A stretch of 64,000 nucleotides of DNA from contig NZ_CP108364.1 of assembly GCF_035946055.1 (NCBI RefSeq), forward strand, positions 1,116,001 through 1,180,000, read 5' to 3'. Positions within the stretch are counted from its first letter, which is position 1. Each line of letters begins with the position of its first letter. A program made the position numbers and the translations under genes. The notes beneath the pieces were generated by a model, which did not search any database, had not been told where the DNA came from, and was given only the letters and a program-made list of their open reading frames with translations. Shown here one piece after another: positions 44,718 through 52,583 of the stretch. Source of the stretch: Streptomyces sp. NBC_01341. Lineage in GTDB: Bacteria > Actinomycetota > Actinomycetes > Streptomycetales > Streptomycetaceae.

Positions 44718-45743
44718 TCAGGCGCCCAGGACACGGGAGCCGCCGACCGGCAGGTCCCAGAGGTCGGCGCGCGGGTGCCCGGCCCGCTGCCAGGCGGTAC
44801 GCAGCCGGGTCAGCGGTTCCAGCACGGGTTCCGCCGACAGGAGGAACGTCGCCCAGTGCATGGGGGCCATGGCGCGCGCTCCCAGGTCCTCGTACGCCTG
44901 CACGGCCTCCTCGGGATCGGTGTGGACGTCCGACAGCCACCAGCGGGGCTCGTACGCCCCGATGGGGAGCATCGCGAGGTCCAGGCCCGGATAGCGGCGG
45001 CCGATCTCCTTGAACCAGTGGCCGTAGCCGGTGTCCCCGGCGAAGTAGAGCCGCCGCCCGTCGCCGTCGCCGAGCACCCAGCCGCCCCACAGGGACCGGC
45101 AGGTGTCGAGGAGGGTGCGCTTGGACCAGTGGTGGGAGGGCACGAAGTCGAACGTGACACCACCCAGTTCCACCGATTCCCACCAGTCGAGCTCGGTGAC
45201 GCTGGTGAAGCGACGGCGCCGGCACCAGCGGCCGAGTCCGGCGGGCACGAGGAGCGGGGTGTCCCTCGGGAGCCGGCGGAGCGTGGGGGCGTCGAGGTGG
45301 TCGTAGTGGTTGTGGCTGATCAGGACCGCGTCGACGGGGGGCAGTTCCTCCCACCGGACGCCGACCGGGGTGATCCTGGCCGGGGTGCCGAGGATGCGGC
45401 GCGACCACACCGGGTCGGTGAGGACCGTGAGCCCGCCGATACGGACGATCCAGCTGGCGTGCCCGGCCCAGGTCACGGCGACGGTGTCCGGGCCGGCCGC
45501 GGGCAGCGGCCGGGGGGCGTACGGCAGACGGTGGATGCCCCGGAGTCCCTCGGCGTTGGGCCGCAAGGCGCGCTCCCTGGCCAGGCGGGTCATGCCCCTG
45601 ACACCCGGAAGCGGCGCCGTGAGCCGGTCGGCGAAGGAGCGGGGCCACGACCGGAGCTCGCCGAGGCGGCGCGGAGCGGTGGCGGGACGGCCCGTGGGCG
45701 CGGCGCCGGCTCCTGCGATCGGGCGCTCGGTCTGTTCCGTCAT
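44718..45743 (-). CDS. MBL-fold hydrolase, N-acyl-PE phospholipase D-like
   Basis: A 341-residue MBL-fold protein of the NAPE-PLD/UlaG-like type. VTWAGHASWIVRIGGLTVLTD, LISHNHYDHLD, FAGDTGYGHWFKEIG and MAPMHWATFLLS carry the metal ligands. The basic N-terminal 90 residues precede the fold. AGGAG lies 7 nt before the chosen ATG (MTEQTERP). It faces the DedA gene convergently with a 25-nt gap. Phospholipid-related substrates are plausible. Confidence 0.88.
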   Translation of the reverse strand: MTEQTERPIAGAGAAPTGRPATAPRRLGELRSWPRSFADRLTAPLPGVRGMTRLARERALRPNAEGLRGIHRLPYAPRPLPAAGPDTVAVTWAGHASWIVRIGGLTVLTDPVWSRRILGTPARITPVGVRWEELPPVDAVLISHNHYDHLDAPTLRRLPRDTPLLVPAGLGRWCRRRRFTSVTELDWWESVELGGVTFDFVPSHHWSKRTLLDTCRSLWGGWVLGDGDGRRLYFAGDTGYGHWFKEIGRRYPGLDLAMLPIGAYEPRWWLSDVHTDPEEAVQAYEDLGARAMAPMHWATFLLSAEPVLEPLTRLRTAWQRAGHPRADLWDLPVGGSRVLGA

Positions 45744-45756
45744 CGAGAGGCTCCTG

Positions 45757-46995
45757 TCATCGGAGTTCATCGAGGGCTGCTTCGAAAATGCTCAGCGCTT
45801 GGGCGACATGGGGCAATTTCAAGGGCTCCACCGCAGTGAGGGACTCGATCTGCTGCTCCGGGGTTGCTCCGAGCAGGGGGCCGGTGCTCAGCCGTACCCG
45901 CAGGGCGCCCAGTTCGTCGCCGAAGCGGTGTCCGCCGGGGGCGGGGTCACCGAGGCGCCCGGTCAGGTACTCCTCCAGTTCCATGGAGTCCGTGACGCCC
46001 CTGGCCGCCAGGCGGCCGCGCAGCGGGCCGAGGTCGGCGTAGAGGTGGCGGCCCGCCTGCGGGGGTCTGGCCAGGGCACCAGCGCTGAGGACCGCGCGGT
46101 GCGCGGCGGAAGCCACGTGCGCCTGCAGGGCCGCCGCCCGCCGGATCCGGTCCCGGACGGCCTCGGGCTCACCGAGTGCGTGGGCGGCTGCCCTGGCGAC
46201 CGGTTCCGCGACGAGGGCTCCGAGCGCGGTGAGGATGTCGAGGACCCGGGCTCGGCGTGCGGCCGCGCGGGCGGTGTCGGGGAACCGAGCGACGGCCACC
46301 GGCCAGGCCGACGGGGTGAGTGCTCCCGCCAGGTCACTGACGACGGTCACGTCGTCGGGGCACATCTCGGCGGGGCTGAGCAGGACCGTGTCGTGGGGAC
46401 GGTGCAGGGTGTCGCGCCAGGTCTCGTCGCTGACGACGTGGAGACCTTCGGCGGCTGCCGCCTCGCAGACCTCGCGGACGAGCTCCGGCGGGGCGAGGGT
46501 GGCGGTCGGATCGTCGGCCACGGAGATCAGGAGGAGCCGGGGCCGGCCTCCCTCTGCGCGCACCCTCCGCACGGTCTCCAGCAGGGCGTAGGGGTCGGGG
46601 ATTCCGCCGCATTCGGCCGGCGTCGGCACGTGGTAGGCGGGGCGGCCCAGCAGCCGCGCCTGGGGCATCCAGCCGGCCGGGCACGGCCGGGGCATGAGGA
46701 CGTCGCCGCCGTGCGCGGCGATCAGCGCGAGCAGGAGGGGCTGGGGGCCGGGCGCGGCCACCACGGCCTCGGCGTCGCCGTGCAGGCCCCGGCGGCCCCA
46801 GTAGCCGCGTGCGGCCTCGCGCAGAATCGTTCCGCCGCCGGGTGGCTCGGGCAGGGTGCGGGCGGCCGATGCGGCGAGGACCCCGGCGAGGTCGGGCAGA
46901 ACGGGAAGGCCGGGGTCGGGTGCGGGCGGCCCGTATCTGACCGGACCCCGGTCTCCCCCGAGGGGGTGGGGCTGCATCCGCTCGCTCCGAGCCAT
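45757..46995 (-). CDS. aminotransferase-fold protein lacking the PLP lysine
   Basis: A 412-residue protein with the class I/II aminotransferase layout: GYWGRRGLHGDAEAVVAAPGPQPLLLALIAAHGGDVLMPRPCPAGW, then SVADDPTATLAP and VVSDETWRDTL at 187-196. Where the SxSK motif with the PLP-binding lysine should be, it reads VVSDLAGALTPS (218-229) with no lysine, and only one lysine occurs in the whole protein, near the C-terminus. It is therefore probably not a transaminase. GGAGG stands 7 nt before the ATG. It ends 13 nt before the MBL-fold gene. Role unknown. Confidence 0.8.
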   Translation of the reverse strand: MARSERMQPHPLGGDRGPVRYGPPAPDPGLPVLPDLAGVLAASAARTLPEPPGGGTILREAARGYWGRRGLHGDAEAVVAAPGPQPLLLALIAAHGGDVLMPRPCPAGWMPQARLLGRPAYHVPTPAECGGIPDPYALLETVRRVRAEGGRPRLLLISVADDPTATLAPPELVREVCEAAAAEGLHVVSDETWRDTLHRPHDTVLLSPAEMCPDDVTVVSDLAGALTPSAWPVAVARFPDTARAAARRARVLDILTALGALVAEPVARAAAHALGEPEAVRDRIRRAAALQAHVASAAHRAVLSAGALARPPQAGRHLYADLGPLRGRLAARGVTDSMELEEYLTGRLGDPAPGGHRFGDELGALRVRLSTGPLLGATPEQQIESLTAVEPLKLPHVAQALSIFEAALDELR

Positions 46996-47160
46996 CCCGG
47001 GGCCTCCTCCGCCTGCGTCGCCCTCTGGGCCCTTTATACGGAGGTTCTCCGGGTCGCGCCCGCGCACCGGGGCCGGACAGCGGCGGTGAGACGCGCCCGT
47101 GGCGCACCGGGCGCCCCACCGGCCACGCGCGCCCCGCTCACCCGGTGTTCCCGGCAGCGC

Positions 47161-48009
47161 TCACCCGGCGAACGGCGTTCCCGGCAGCCCCTGCCCCGCG
47201 TCCGGGAGCACGAGCAGGGAGCCGGACAGCGGGTGGGGCGCGTCCAGGCCCGTGCGGGCGGTGGAGATGTACAGGTCACGCAGGCCGGGCCCGCCGAACG
47301 CGCAGGCCGTGGGCCGCCGGACCGGCAGTTCCACGACCCGGTCCAGCCTGCCGTCGGGCAGGTACCGGCGGACGGCGGCGCCGTCCCAGAAGGCCACCCA
47401 CACGCAGCCCTCGGCGTCCACGGTCAGCCCGTCGGGCCACCCCGATCCGGATTCGACGACGGCGAACGGGCGCCGGCCGGTGACGCGCTCACCGTCCACG
47501 TCGAAGACGTCGATGCGCCGCGTCGGTGTGTCGATGTAGTACATGAGCCGGCCGTCCGGACTCCATCCGGTGCCGTTGCTGACCGTCACGGCGTCCAGGA
47601 CACCCGTCACGGACCCGTCGGGCGCTATGCGCGCCAGGTTGCCGCCCCCCTCCGTCTCGTCGTAGCGCATGCTGCCCGCCCAGAGCGCGCCGTCCGGCGC
47701 CACGGCGGCGTCGTTGCCGCGCCGTCCGGGGACGGGGGCATGGACCAGCCACGAGAAGGCGCCCCGGTCGTCGTACAGGCCGATGCCGTCGCGCAGGACG
47801 GTCACGAGGCCCCCGCCGGCCCGGGGCTTCGCCGCACCGACGTGCTGTCCGGTGGCCATGACCGTGCGCCGGCCGGTCGAGGGGTGGTAGGTGTGGACCC
47901 GGGCCGAGAGTATGTCGACCCAGATCAGCCGCTCGGCCGCGGCATCCCAGGTCGGCCCCTCACCGAGCTCGGCGCATGCGCGCACGGCGACCTCCGGACG
48001 GGGTGTCAC
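47161..48009 (-). CDS. SMP-30/gluconolactonase/LRE family protein
   Basis: A 282-residue six-bladed beta-propeller. Metal-site motifs are ELGEGPTWD (Glu17), SNGTGWSPDG (Asn) and SGWPDGLTVDAEG (Asp), with GGGNLARI between. The family hydrolyses sugar lactones such as gluconolactone or arabinonolactone. GTG overlaps the IclR stop as GTGA, so the two genes form an operon and the regulator probably controls lactone or sugar-acid use. Confidence 0.93.
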   Translation of the reverse strand: MTPRPEVAVRACAELGEGPTWDAAAERLIWVDILSARVHTYHPSTGRRTVMATGQHVGAAKPRAGGGLVTVLRDGIGLYDDRGAFSWLVHAPVPGRRGNDAAVAPDGALWAGSMRYDETEGGGNLARIAPDGSVTGVLDAVTVSNGTGWSPDGRLMYYIDTPTRRIDVFDVDGERVTGRRPFAVVESGSGWPDGLTVDAEGCVWVAFWDGAAVRRYLPDGRLDRVVELPVRRPTACAFGGPGLRDLYISTARTGLDAPHPLSGSLLVLPDAGQGLPGTPFAG

Positions 48010-48779
48010 GCCTGCCCCCCGTGGTGGCCGAGCCGGCCGGACAGCGCGTCGGCGCCGCCCGCCGCGAGCCGTGCGAGCTCCGCCTCGCGCTCCTCGCTCC
48101 AGCGGATCATCGGTACGGAGATGGAGAGCGCGGCGACGACGCGTCCGGACCGGTCACGCACCGGCGCGGCGACGCAGCTGACGTCGGGGTTCGACTCGCG
48201 GTGCTCGACGGCGATGCCCCGTCGGCGCACCGCCGCGAGCGCCTCCCGCAGTTCCGCGGCGTCGGTGAGGCTGTTGTCGGTCATGGCGACCAGCTCGCGT
48301 CCGTCGAGTCGCGCGTCGAGCTCGGCCTCCGGCAGGGCGGCGAGCAGCAGCTTGCCGACGGAGGTGCAGTGGGCGGGCAGCTTGCGGCCCGCGGCCGAGA
48401 CCATGCGGACGGCGTGGGTGGAGTCCACCTTCGCGATGTAGATGACCTCGGTGCCCTCCAGGATCGCCACGTGGACCGTCTCGCCGCAGGTCTCGGCGAC
48501 CTCGCGGGCCACCTGCTGCCCCTCGGCCGCGAGGTCGAGCTGCTCGGCATACCGGCTGCCGAGCTGGTAGGTGCGCACGCCGAGCCGGTAGCGGCCGGGC
48601 TGTTCGGGCACGGCCACCAGGTAGGAACGTGCCGCCAGCGTGGTGAGCAGTTCGTGGACCGTGGTCCGCGGCAGCTGGAGCTTGCGGGTGACCTCGGGTG
48701 CGGAGAGAGTTCCCTCACCCTGGAGGAAGAGCTCGAGGACATCCAGAGCCCTGGATACCGCGGGGACGAGTCGCCCCAT
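48006..48779 (-). CDS. IclR family regulator
   Basis: A 257-residue regulator. The N-terminal winged helix is VSRALDVLELFLQGEGTLSAPEVTRKLQLPRTTVHELLTTL. The effector domain has VHVAILEGTEVIYIAKVDS, LPAHCTSVGKLLLAAL and DVSCVAAPVRDRSGRVVAALSISVP, with the conserved Cys and Ser of the ligand pocket. First gene of the operon with the SMP-30 lactonase. A 35-nt dyad lies 18-52 nt upstream and is its likely operator. Confidence 0.94.
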   Translation of the reverse strand: MGRLVPAVSRALDVLELFLQGEGTLSAPEVTRKLQLPRTTVHELLTTLAARSYLVAVPEQPGRYRLGVRTYQLGSRYAEQLDLAAEGQQVAREVAETCGETVHVAILEGTEVIYIAKVDSTHAVRMVSAAGRKLPAHCTSVGKLLLAALPEAELDARLDGRELVAMTDNSLTDAAELREALAAVRRRGIAVEHRESNPDVSCVAAPVRDRSGRVVAALSISVPMIRWSEEREAELARLAAGGADALSGRLGHHGGQA

Positions 48780-48796
48780 GATCGCCCGCCAATCTT

Positions 48797-48831
48797 GTTC
48801 GACACTCCGGTCAATGACCGGAATTACGAAC
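48797..48831. promoter_or_regulatory. 35-nt dyad, likely IclR operator
   Basis: CCGGTCA-A-TGACCGG (48807-48821) is a perfect inner palindrome centred on 48814. GTTCG (48797-48801) and CGAAC (48827-48831) are outer arms around the same centre. It lies immediately upstream of the IclR start, where it would block or autoregulate the promoter. Confidence 0.6.
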
Positions 48832-48993
48832 GCAGGCTAGCCGCACGGAACTTGCCAGGGCAACGCTTTCCACGAGACGGAGCGGGCGCAGCGGGGACAG
48901 AACGGCCTATCAGGCATGATCCACCCGAATTCGACGCAGAGCCATGTGCGCGCCTCCTGGTTCACGGCCCGGTCGCAGGGTATTCGCTGTCCC

Positions 48994-50490
48994 ATGTCGA
49001 CATCGAGCAGCTTCTCCCCGCCCGGCGGCTGGCGGACCTGGTTCCACCAGCGCGACCTCGCCGCGTTCCAGCGCGTGGCCGACCGGCACTGGCCGGGCGC
49101 CGACCCCCTGCTGCCGCGCCTCAGCCGCGGCGCCAACCACGGCCTGCTGTGGTTCGGGGCCGCGGCCGGCATGGCGGCGCTGGGCGGCAGCGCCCGGTCC
49201 CGCAGGGCGGCGCTGCGCGGGGTCGCCTCGCTGGCCGTCGCCTCGGCCGCCATCAACACCGTGGGCAAGGGGGCCGTCCGCAGGGAACGCCCGATAGTGG
49301 ATCTCGTCCCGGTCATGAGGCAGCTGAAGCGGCAGCCGTACACCACGTCCTTCCCGTCCGGACATGCGGCGTCCGCCGCGGCCTTCGCGACCGGGGTGGC
49401 GCTCGAGTCCAAGGGCTGGGGCGCCGCCGTCGCCCCGGTGGCGGCGGCCGTGGCCGCCTCCCGCGTCTACACGGGGGTCCATTATCCGAGCGACGTGGTA
49501 GCCGGTGCCTTGCTGGGCGTGGGGGCCGCATTCGCGCTGCGGGGGGTCGTACCCACCCGCGGACAGCTGCCCGCACCCGGCAGACCGCCGGCCGAGGCGC
49601 CGGCCCTCCCGGCCGGGCAGGACCTGGTGGTCGTCGTGAACCGGGAGTCCGGCTCGGCGACCGCTGCGGCGGCCGTGATCCGCGACGCCCTGCCGCTCGC
49701 GGCGACGGTCGAGTGCGCGCCGGCGGACCTGCCGGGGTGCCTGGAGAAGGCCGCGGAACAGGGCAAGGCCCTGGGAGTGTGCGGGGGTGACGGCACGGTC
49801 AACATGGCGGCGGCCGTCGCCACGACCCACGGCGTGCCCCTGGCCGTGTTCCCGGGCGGGACCCTGAACCACTTCGCCTACGACCTCGGCATCGAGACGG
49901 TGCAGGACACTGTCGCGGCGCTCACCGCCGGTGACGCGGTCCGGGTGGACGTGGGCCGCTTCCGGCCGGGCCCTCAGGGACCGGGCGGGTCTCCCGGGTA
50001 CTTCCTCAACGCCTTCAGCCTGGGCGTCTATCCCGAGCTCGTCCGGACCCGGGAGCACTGGTCGCCACGGATCGGCGGCTGGCCCGCGGGCGTCCTGGCG
50101 GCCTTCGAGGCGCTGCGCGGCTCGCGCCCGCTGACCGCCGAATTCCAGGGGAAGCGGCGGCCGCTGTGGCTGCTCTTCGTCGGCAACGGACTGTTCCAGC
50201 GAGTGGGCCCCAACCCCGGCCGCCGGCACAACCTGGCGGACGGCCTGCTCGACGTACGCGTCGTGCACGGCGGCCGTACGCCCGGGCTCCGGTTGCTCGC
50301 GGCGGCGTTCGCCGGGCCCCTGTCCCGTTCACCCGTGCACGCGGCCGTACGCCGCCGCAGGGTGCGGCTCTCGGGTCTCACACCGGGCACCCCGTACGCG
50401 TTCGACGGTGAAGTCGCCCATTCCGATACGGAGTTGATGATCGACAAGCTGCCCGAGGCGCTCACCGTGTACTGCCCGATGCCGGTGTGA
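48994..50490 (+). CDS. PAP2 phosphatase fused to diacylglycerol/sphingosine kinase domain
   Basis: A 498-residue fusion. The PAP2 half has the three phosphatase motifs: KGAVRRERP (92-100), PSGH (121-124) and SRVYTGVHYPSD (156-167). The second half is a diacylglycerol-kinase catalytic domain with LVVVVNRESGS near 211 and the nucleotide loop GGDGTVN (264-270), then FPGGTLNHFAYDLGI and the C-terminal FDGE motif. One chain can thus both remove and add a lipid phosphate. The ATG at 48994 is preferred over one 26 codons earlier because family similarity begins about there; no strong ribosome site separates them. Confidence 0.88.
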   Translation: MSTSSSFSPPGGWRTWFHQRDLAAFQRVADRHWPGADPLLPRLSRGANHGLLWFGAAAGMAALGGSARSRRAALRGVASLAVASAAINTVGKGAVRRERPIVDLVPVMRQLKRQPYTTSFPSGHAASAAAFATGVALESKGWGAAVAPVAAAVAASRVYTGVHYPSDVVAGALLGVGAAFALRGVVPTRGQLPAPGRPPAEAPALPAGQDLVVVVNRESGSATAAAAVIRDALPLAATVECAPADLPGCLEKAAEQGKALGVCGGDGTVNMAAAVATTHGVPLAVFPGGTLNHFAYDLGIETVQDTVAALTAGDAVRVDVGRFRPGPQGPGGSPGYFLNAFSLGVYPELVRTREHWSPRIGGWPAGVLAAFEALRGSRPLTAEFQGKRRPLWLLFVGNGLFQRVGPNPGRRHNLADGLLDVRVVHGGRTPGLRLLAAAFAGPLSRSPVHAAVRRRRVRLSGLTPGTPYAFDGEVAHSDTELMIDKLPEALTVYCPMPV

Positions 50491-50491
50491 C

Positions 50492-50510
50492 CGTATCGCA
50501 TGGTGATACG
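50492..50510. promoter_or_regulatory. inverted repeat upstream of the methyltransferase gene
   Basis: CGTATC-N7-GATACG lies just after the PAP2/kinase stop and 78 nt before the methyltransferase start. A second repeat, TGTC-N9-GACA, follows at about 50513-50529. They may be an operator or part of a weak terminator. Confidence 0.3.
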
Positions 50511-50587
50511 CATGTCTCAAGATGCGACACCACGGCGTACGGTGCCACCGTCGCCAGTGAACGATGTCCGAGAGAGGACGTACGGCC

Positions 50588-51397
50588 ATGCCCGAGGAGA
50601 GCGCCGTCTACACCCACGGTCACCACGAGTCCGTGCTGCGCTCGCACCGGTGGCGGACCGCCGCGAACTCGGCGGCGTACCTGATCGGTGAGCTCCGACC
50701 CGGCATGGCCGTCCTGGACGTGGGCTGCGGGCCCGGCACCATCACCGCGGATCTCGCCGAGCTGGTGGCACCGGGCCGGGTCACCGCCGTCGACACGAGC
50801 CTGGAGGTCCTGGAGGGGGCGGCGCGGGTCGCGGTCGAACGACGGCTGGAGAACGTCCGGTTCGCCGCCGCCGACGTCCATGCCCTCGACTTCCCCGACG
50901 ACTCCTTCGACGTGGTCCACGCGCATCAGGTCCTTCAGCACGTGGGTGACCCGGTGCAGGCGCTGCGCGAGATGCGGCGGGTCTGCCGCCCGGGCGGCGT
51001 CGTGGCGGCCCGCGACAGCGACTACGCGGCCATGACCTGGTACCCGGAGGTTCCCGGGATGCCGGAATGGCTGGACCTCTACGGACGGGTGGCACGCGCC
51101 AACGGCGGTGAGCCCGACGCGGGGCGCCGGCTGCTCTCCTGGGCCCGCCGGGCCGGCTTCACCGACATCACCCCGACGGCCGCCGCCTGGTGCTTCGCCA
51201 CCCCGGAGAACCGCGCCTGGTGGAGCGGACTGTGGGCCGACCGTACGACGGCGTCGCGCTACGGGGAGCTGGCGGTGGACGGCGGGCACGCGAGCCCGGA
51301 ACAGCTGACCGCAGTCGCGCGGGCCTGGCGCGCCTGGGGCGAGGAGCCGGACGGGTGGTTCATGGTGCCGCACGGCGAGATTCTCTGCCGGGCGTGA
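50588..51397 (+). CDS. class I SAM-dependent methyltransferase
   Basis: A 269-residue methyltransferase from the ATG of MPEESAVYTHGHHESVLRSH. The SAM motif is VLDVGCGPGTITADLAELV, then VTAVDTSLEVLEGA (motif II acidic residue), AADVHALDFPDDSFDVVHAHQVLQH and RVCRPGGVVAARDSD. It is of the UbiE/COQ5-like type. AGAGAGG lies about 10 nt before the ATG; a start eight codons earlier is possible. Substrate unknown. Confidence 0.9.
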   Translation: MPEESAVYTHGHHESVLRSHRWRTAANSAAYLIGELRPGMAVLDVGCGPGTITADLAELVAPGRVTAVDTSLEVLEGAARVAVERRLENVRFAAADVHALDFPDDSFDVVHAHQVLQHVGDPVQALREMRRVCRPGGVVAARDSDYAAMTWYPEVPGMPEWLDLYGRVARANGGEPDAGRRLLSWARRAGFTDITPTAAAWCFATPENRAWWSGLWADRTTASRYGELAVDGGHASPEQLTAVARAWRAWGEEPDGWFMVPHGEILCRA

Positions 51398-51420
51398 TCG
51401 CGGGCGTGATCGCGGGCGTG
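51391..51420. repeat. 12-bp tandem repeat across a stop codon
   Basis: GGCGTGATCGCG is repeated 2.5 times in tandem. The first copy contains the methyltransferase stop (51395-51397), so slippage would add downstream stops without changing the protein. Confidence 0.8.
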
Positions 51421-51539
51421 GCTCCGGGCGCGCACCCGCCCGGGCCCGGCGGACGGGAACAGCGGGCCGTACGGACGGGAACAGGGGCTACCCGCCGAAC
51501 CGATCACACACCGCGAGCCGGGCAACTACCCTCGTGGGC

Positions 51540-51893
51540 ATGGAGATCCTGGGAACCACGCTGCGTATCTGCGTCGACGACCTGGAGGCCTCGGTGGCCT
51601 TCTACGAGGGCCTGACCAGCACCCCGGCCCTGCGCTTCGAGCGCGGCGGGGTCTCGGTGGCCGCGATCGGCTGCTTCCTGCTCATGAGCGGCCCGGAGTC
51701 CGAACTGGAGGTGCTGCGCAAGGTCTCGGCGACGATCGCGGTCAAGGACGTCGACGAGGCCCACGCGGCACTGAACCGGGTGGGCGCGAGGGTCATCGCC
51801 GGACCGGTGCCCACTCCGGCCGGACGCAATCTGATCGCACTGCATCCGGACGGCTCGGTCTTCGAGTACGTCGACCGGAACGTGACCGCCTGA
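51540..51893 (+). CDS. VOC (glyoxalase/bleomycin resistance) family protein
   Basis: A 117-residue single-module VOC protein. MEILGTTLRICVDDLEASVAFYEGL is the typical first beta-alpha unit, and AVKDVDEAHAALNRVGARVIAGPVPTPAGR with ALHPDGSVFEYVDR forms the second. TACCCT stands 7 nt before this ATG and no ribosome site is seen, so it may be leaderless; a GTG two codons earlier is the alternative. Substrate unknown. Confidence 0.87.
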   Translation: MEILGTTLRICVDDLEASVAFYEGLTSTPALRFERGGVSVAAIGCFLLMSGPESELEVLRKVSATIAVKDVDEAHAALNRVGARVIAGPVPTPAGRNLIALHPDGSVFEYVDRNVTA

Positions 51894-52093
51894 CAGGGCC
51901 TCCGGACCGCATGGGCCCCCGCGCCGCCCCGCCTCGGAGCCTGTCGGGTGGCGGGGCGTCCCCGGCCGTCGGGGCCGGCCTCGGCGCGGGCGGGCGGACT
52001 CACGAGATGTGGGCCGGAGGTCCGCGGCGTACGATCGGCGGAGACTTCGCCCACCGTCCCCGTCCGTCCCGATGTCCGAGCGCGGAGGCGTCC

Positions 52094-52549
52094 ATGGCCA
52101 TGCGCCAGCATGTGATCCACCACCCGCCCTCGGCCCTGTGGGCGGTCCTGGAGCAACCCGGCCTGTACAGCGCCTGGGTTGTGGGCACGCAGGACTCCCG
52201 TCTGCTGGAAGGGCGGTGGCCGGACGTCGGCTCGTCCATCGAGTACACCCTGCGACTCGGCCCGAAGGACTTCCGGGGCCGGACGACCGTGCGCCGCCTG
52301 GAGCGCCCGGGCGCCCTCGAACTGGAGGCGCACAGCGGCCCGCTGGGCACGGCGCGGATCGCCTTCGACATCCGCCCCTGGGGCGACGAGACGCTCGTGA
52401 TCCTGAACGAGCACCCCTTGCAGGGTCTCGGCGGCATCCTGCACAACGTCGTCGTCGACGCCGCACTCCAGATCCGGCACCGGGCGATGCTGGCCCGGCT
52501 GGGCGACGTGGTCGACGCCCGCGCGAAGGGCCTCGACGGGCCCCGGTGA
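52094..52549 (+). CDS. SRPBCC (START-like) family protein
   Basis: A 151-residue helix-grip protein of the polyketide-cyclase/dehydrase type. MAMRQHVIHHPPSALWAVLEQPGLYSAWVVGT is the usual first strand and helix, GSSIEYTLRLGPKDFRGRTTVRRLERP forms the central strands, and VVDAALQIRHRAMLARLGDVVDAR is the long C-terminal helix. GGAGG is 5 nt before the ATG. Ligand unknown. Confidence 0.87.
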   Translation: MAMRQHVIHHPPSALWAVLEQPGLYSAWVVGTQDSRLLEGRWPDVGSSIEYTLRLGPKDFRGRTTVRRLERPGALELEAHSGPLGTARIAFDIRPWGDETLVILNEHPLQGLGGILHNVVVDAALQIRHRAMLARLGDVVDARAKGLDGPR

Positions 52550-52583
52550 CGACGCTGCCCGGAACCGGGCCCCGGGCCCGGCG

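Noticed and set aside
51391..51420. tandem repeat as the start of a CRISPR array
   Set aside because: Units are 12 nt and adjacent with no spacers.
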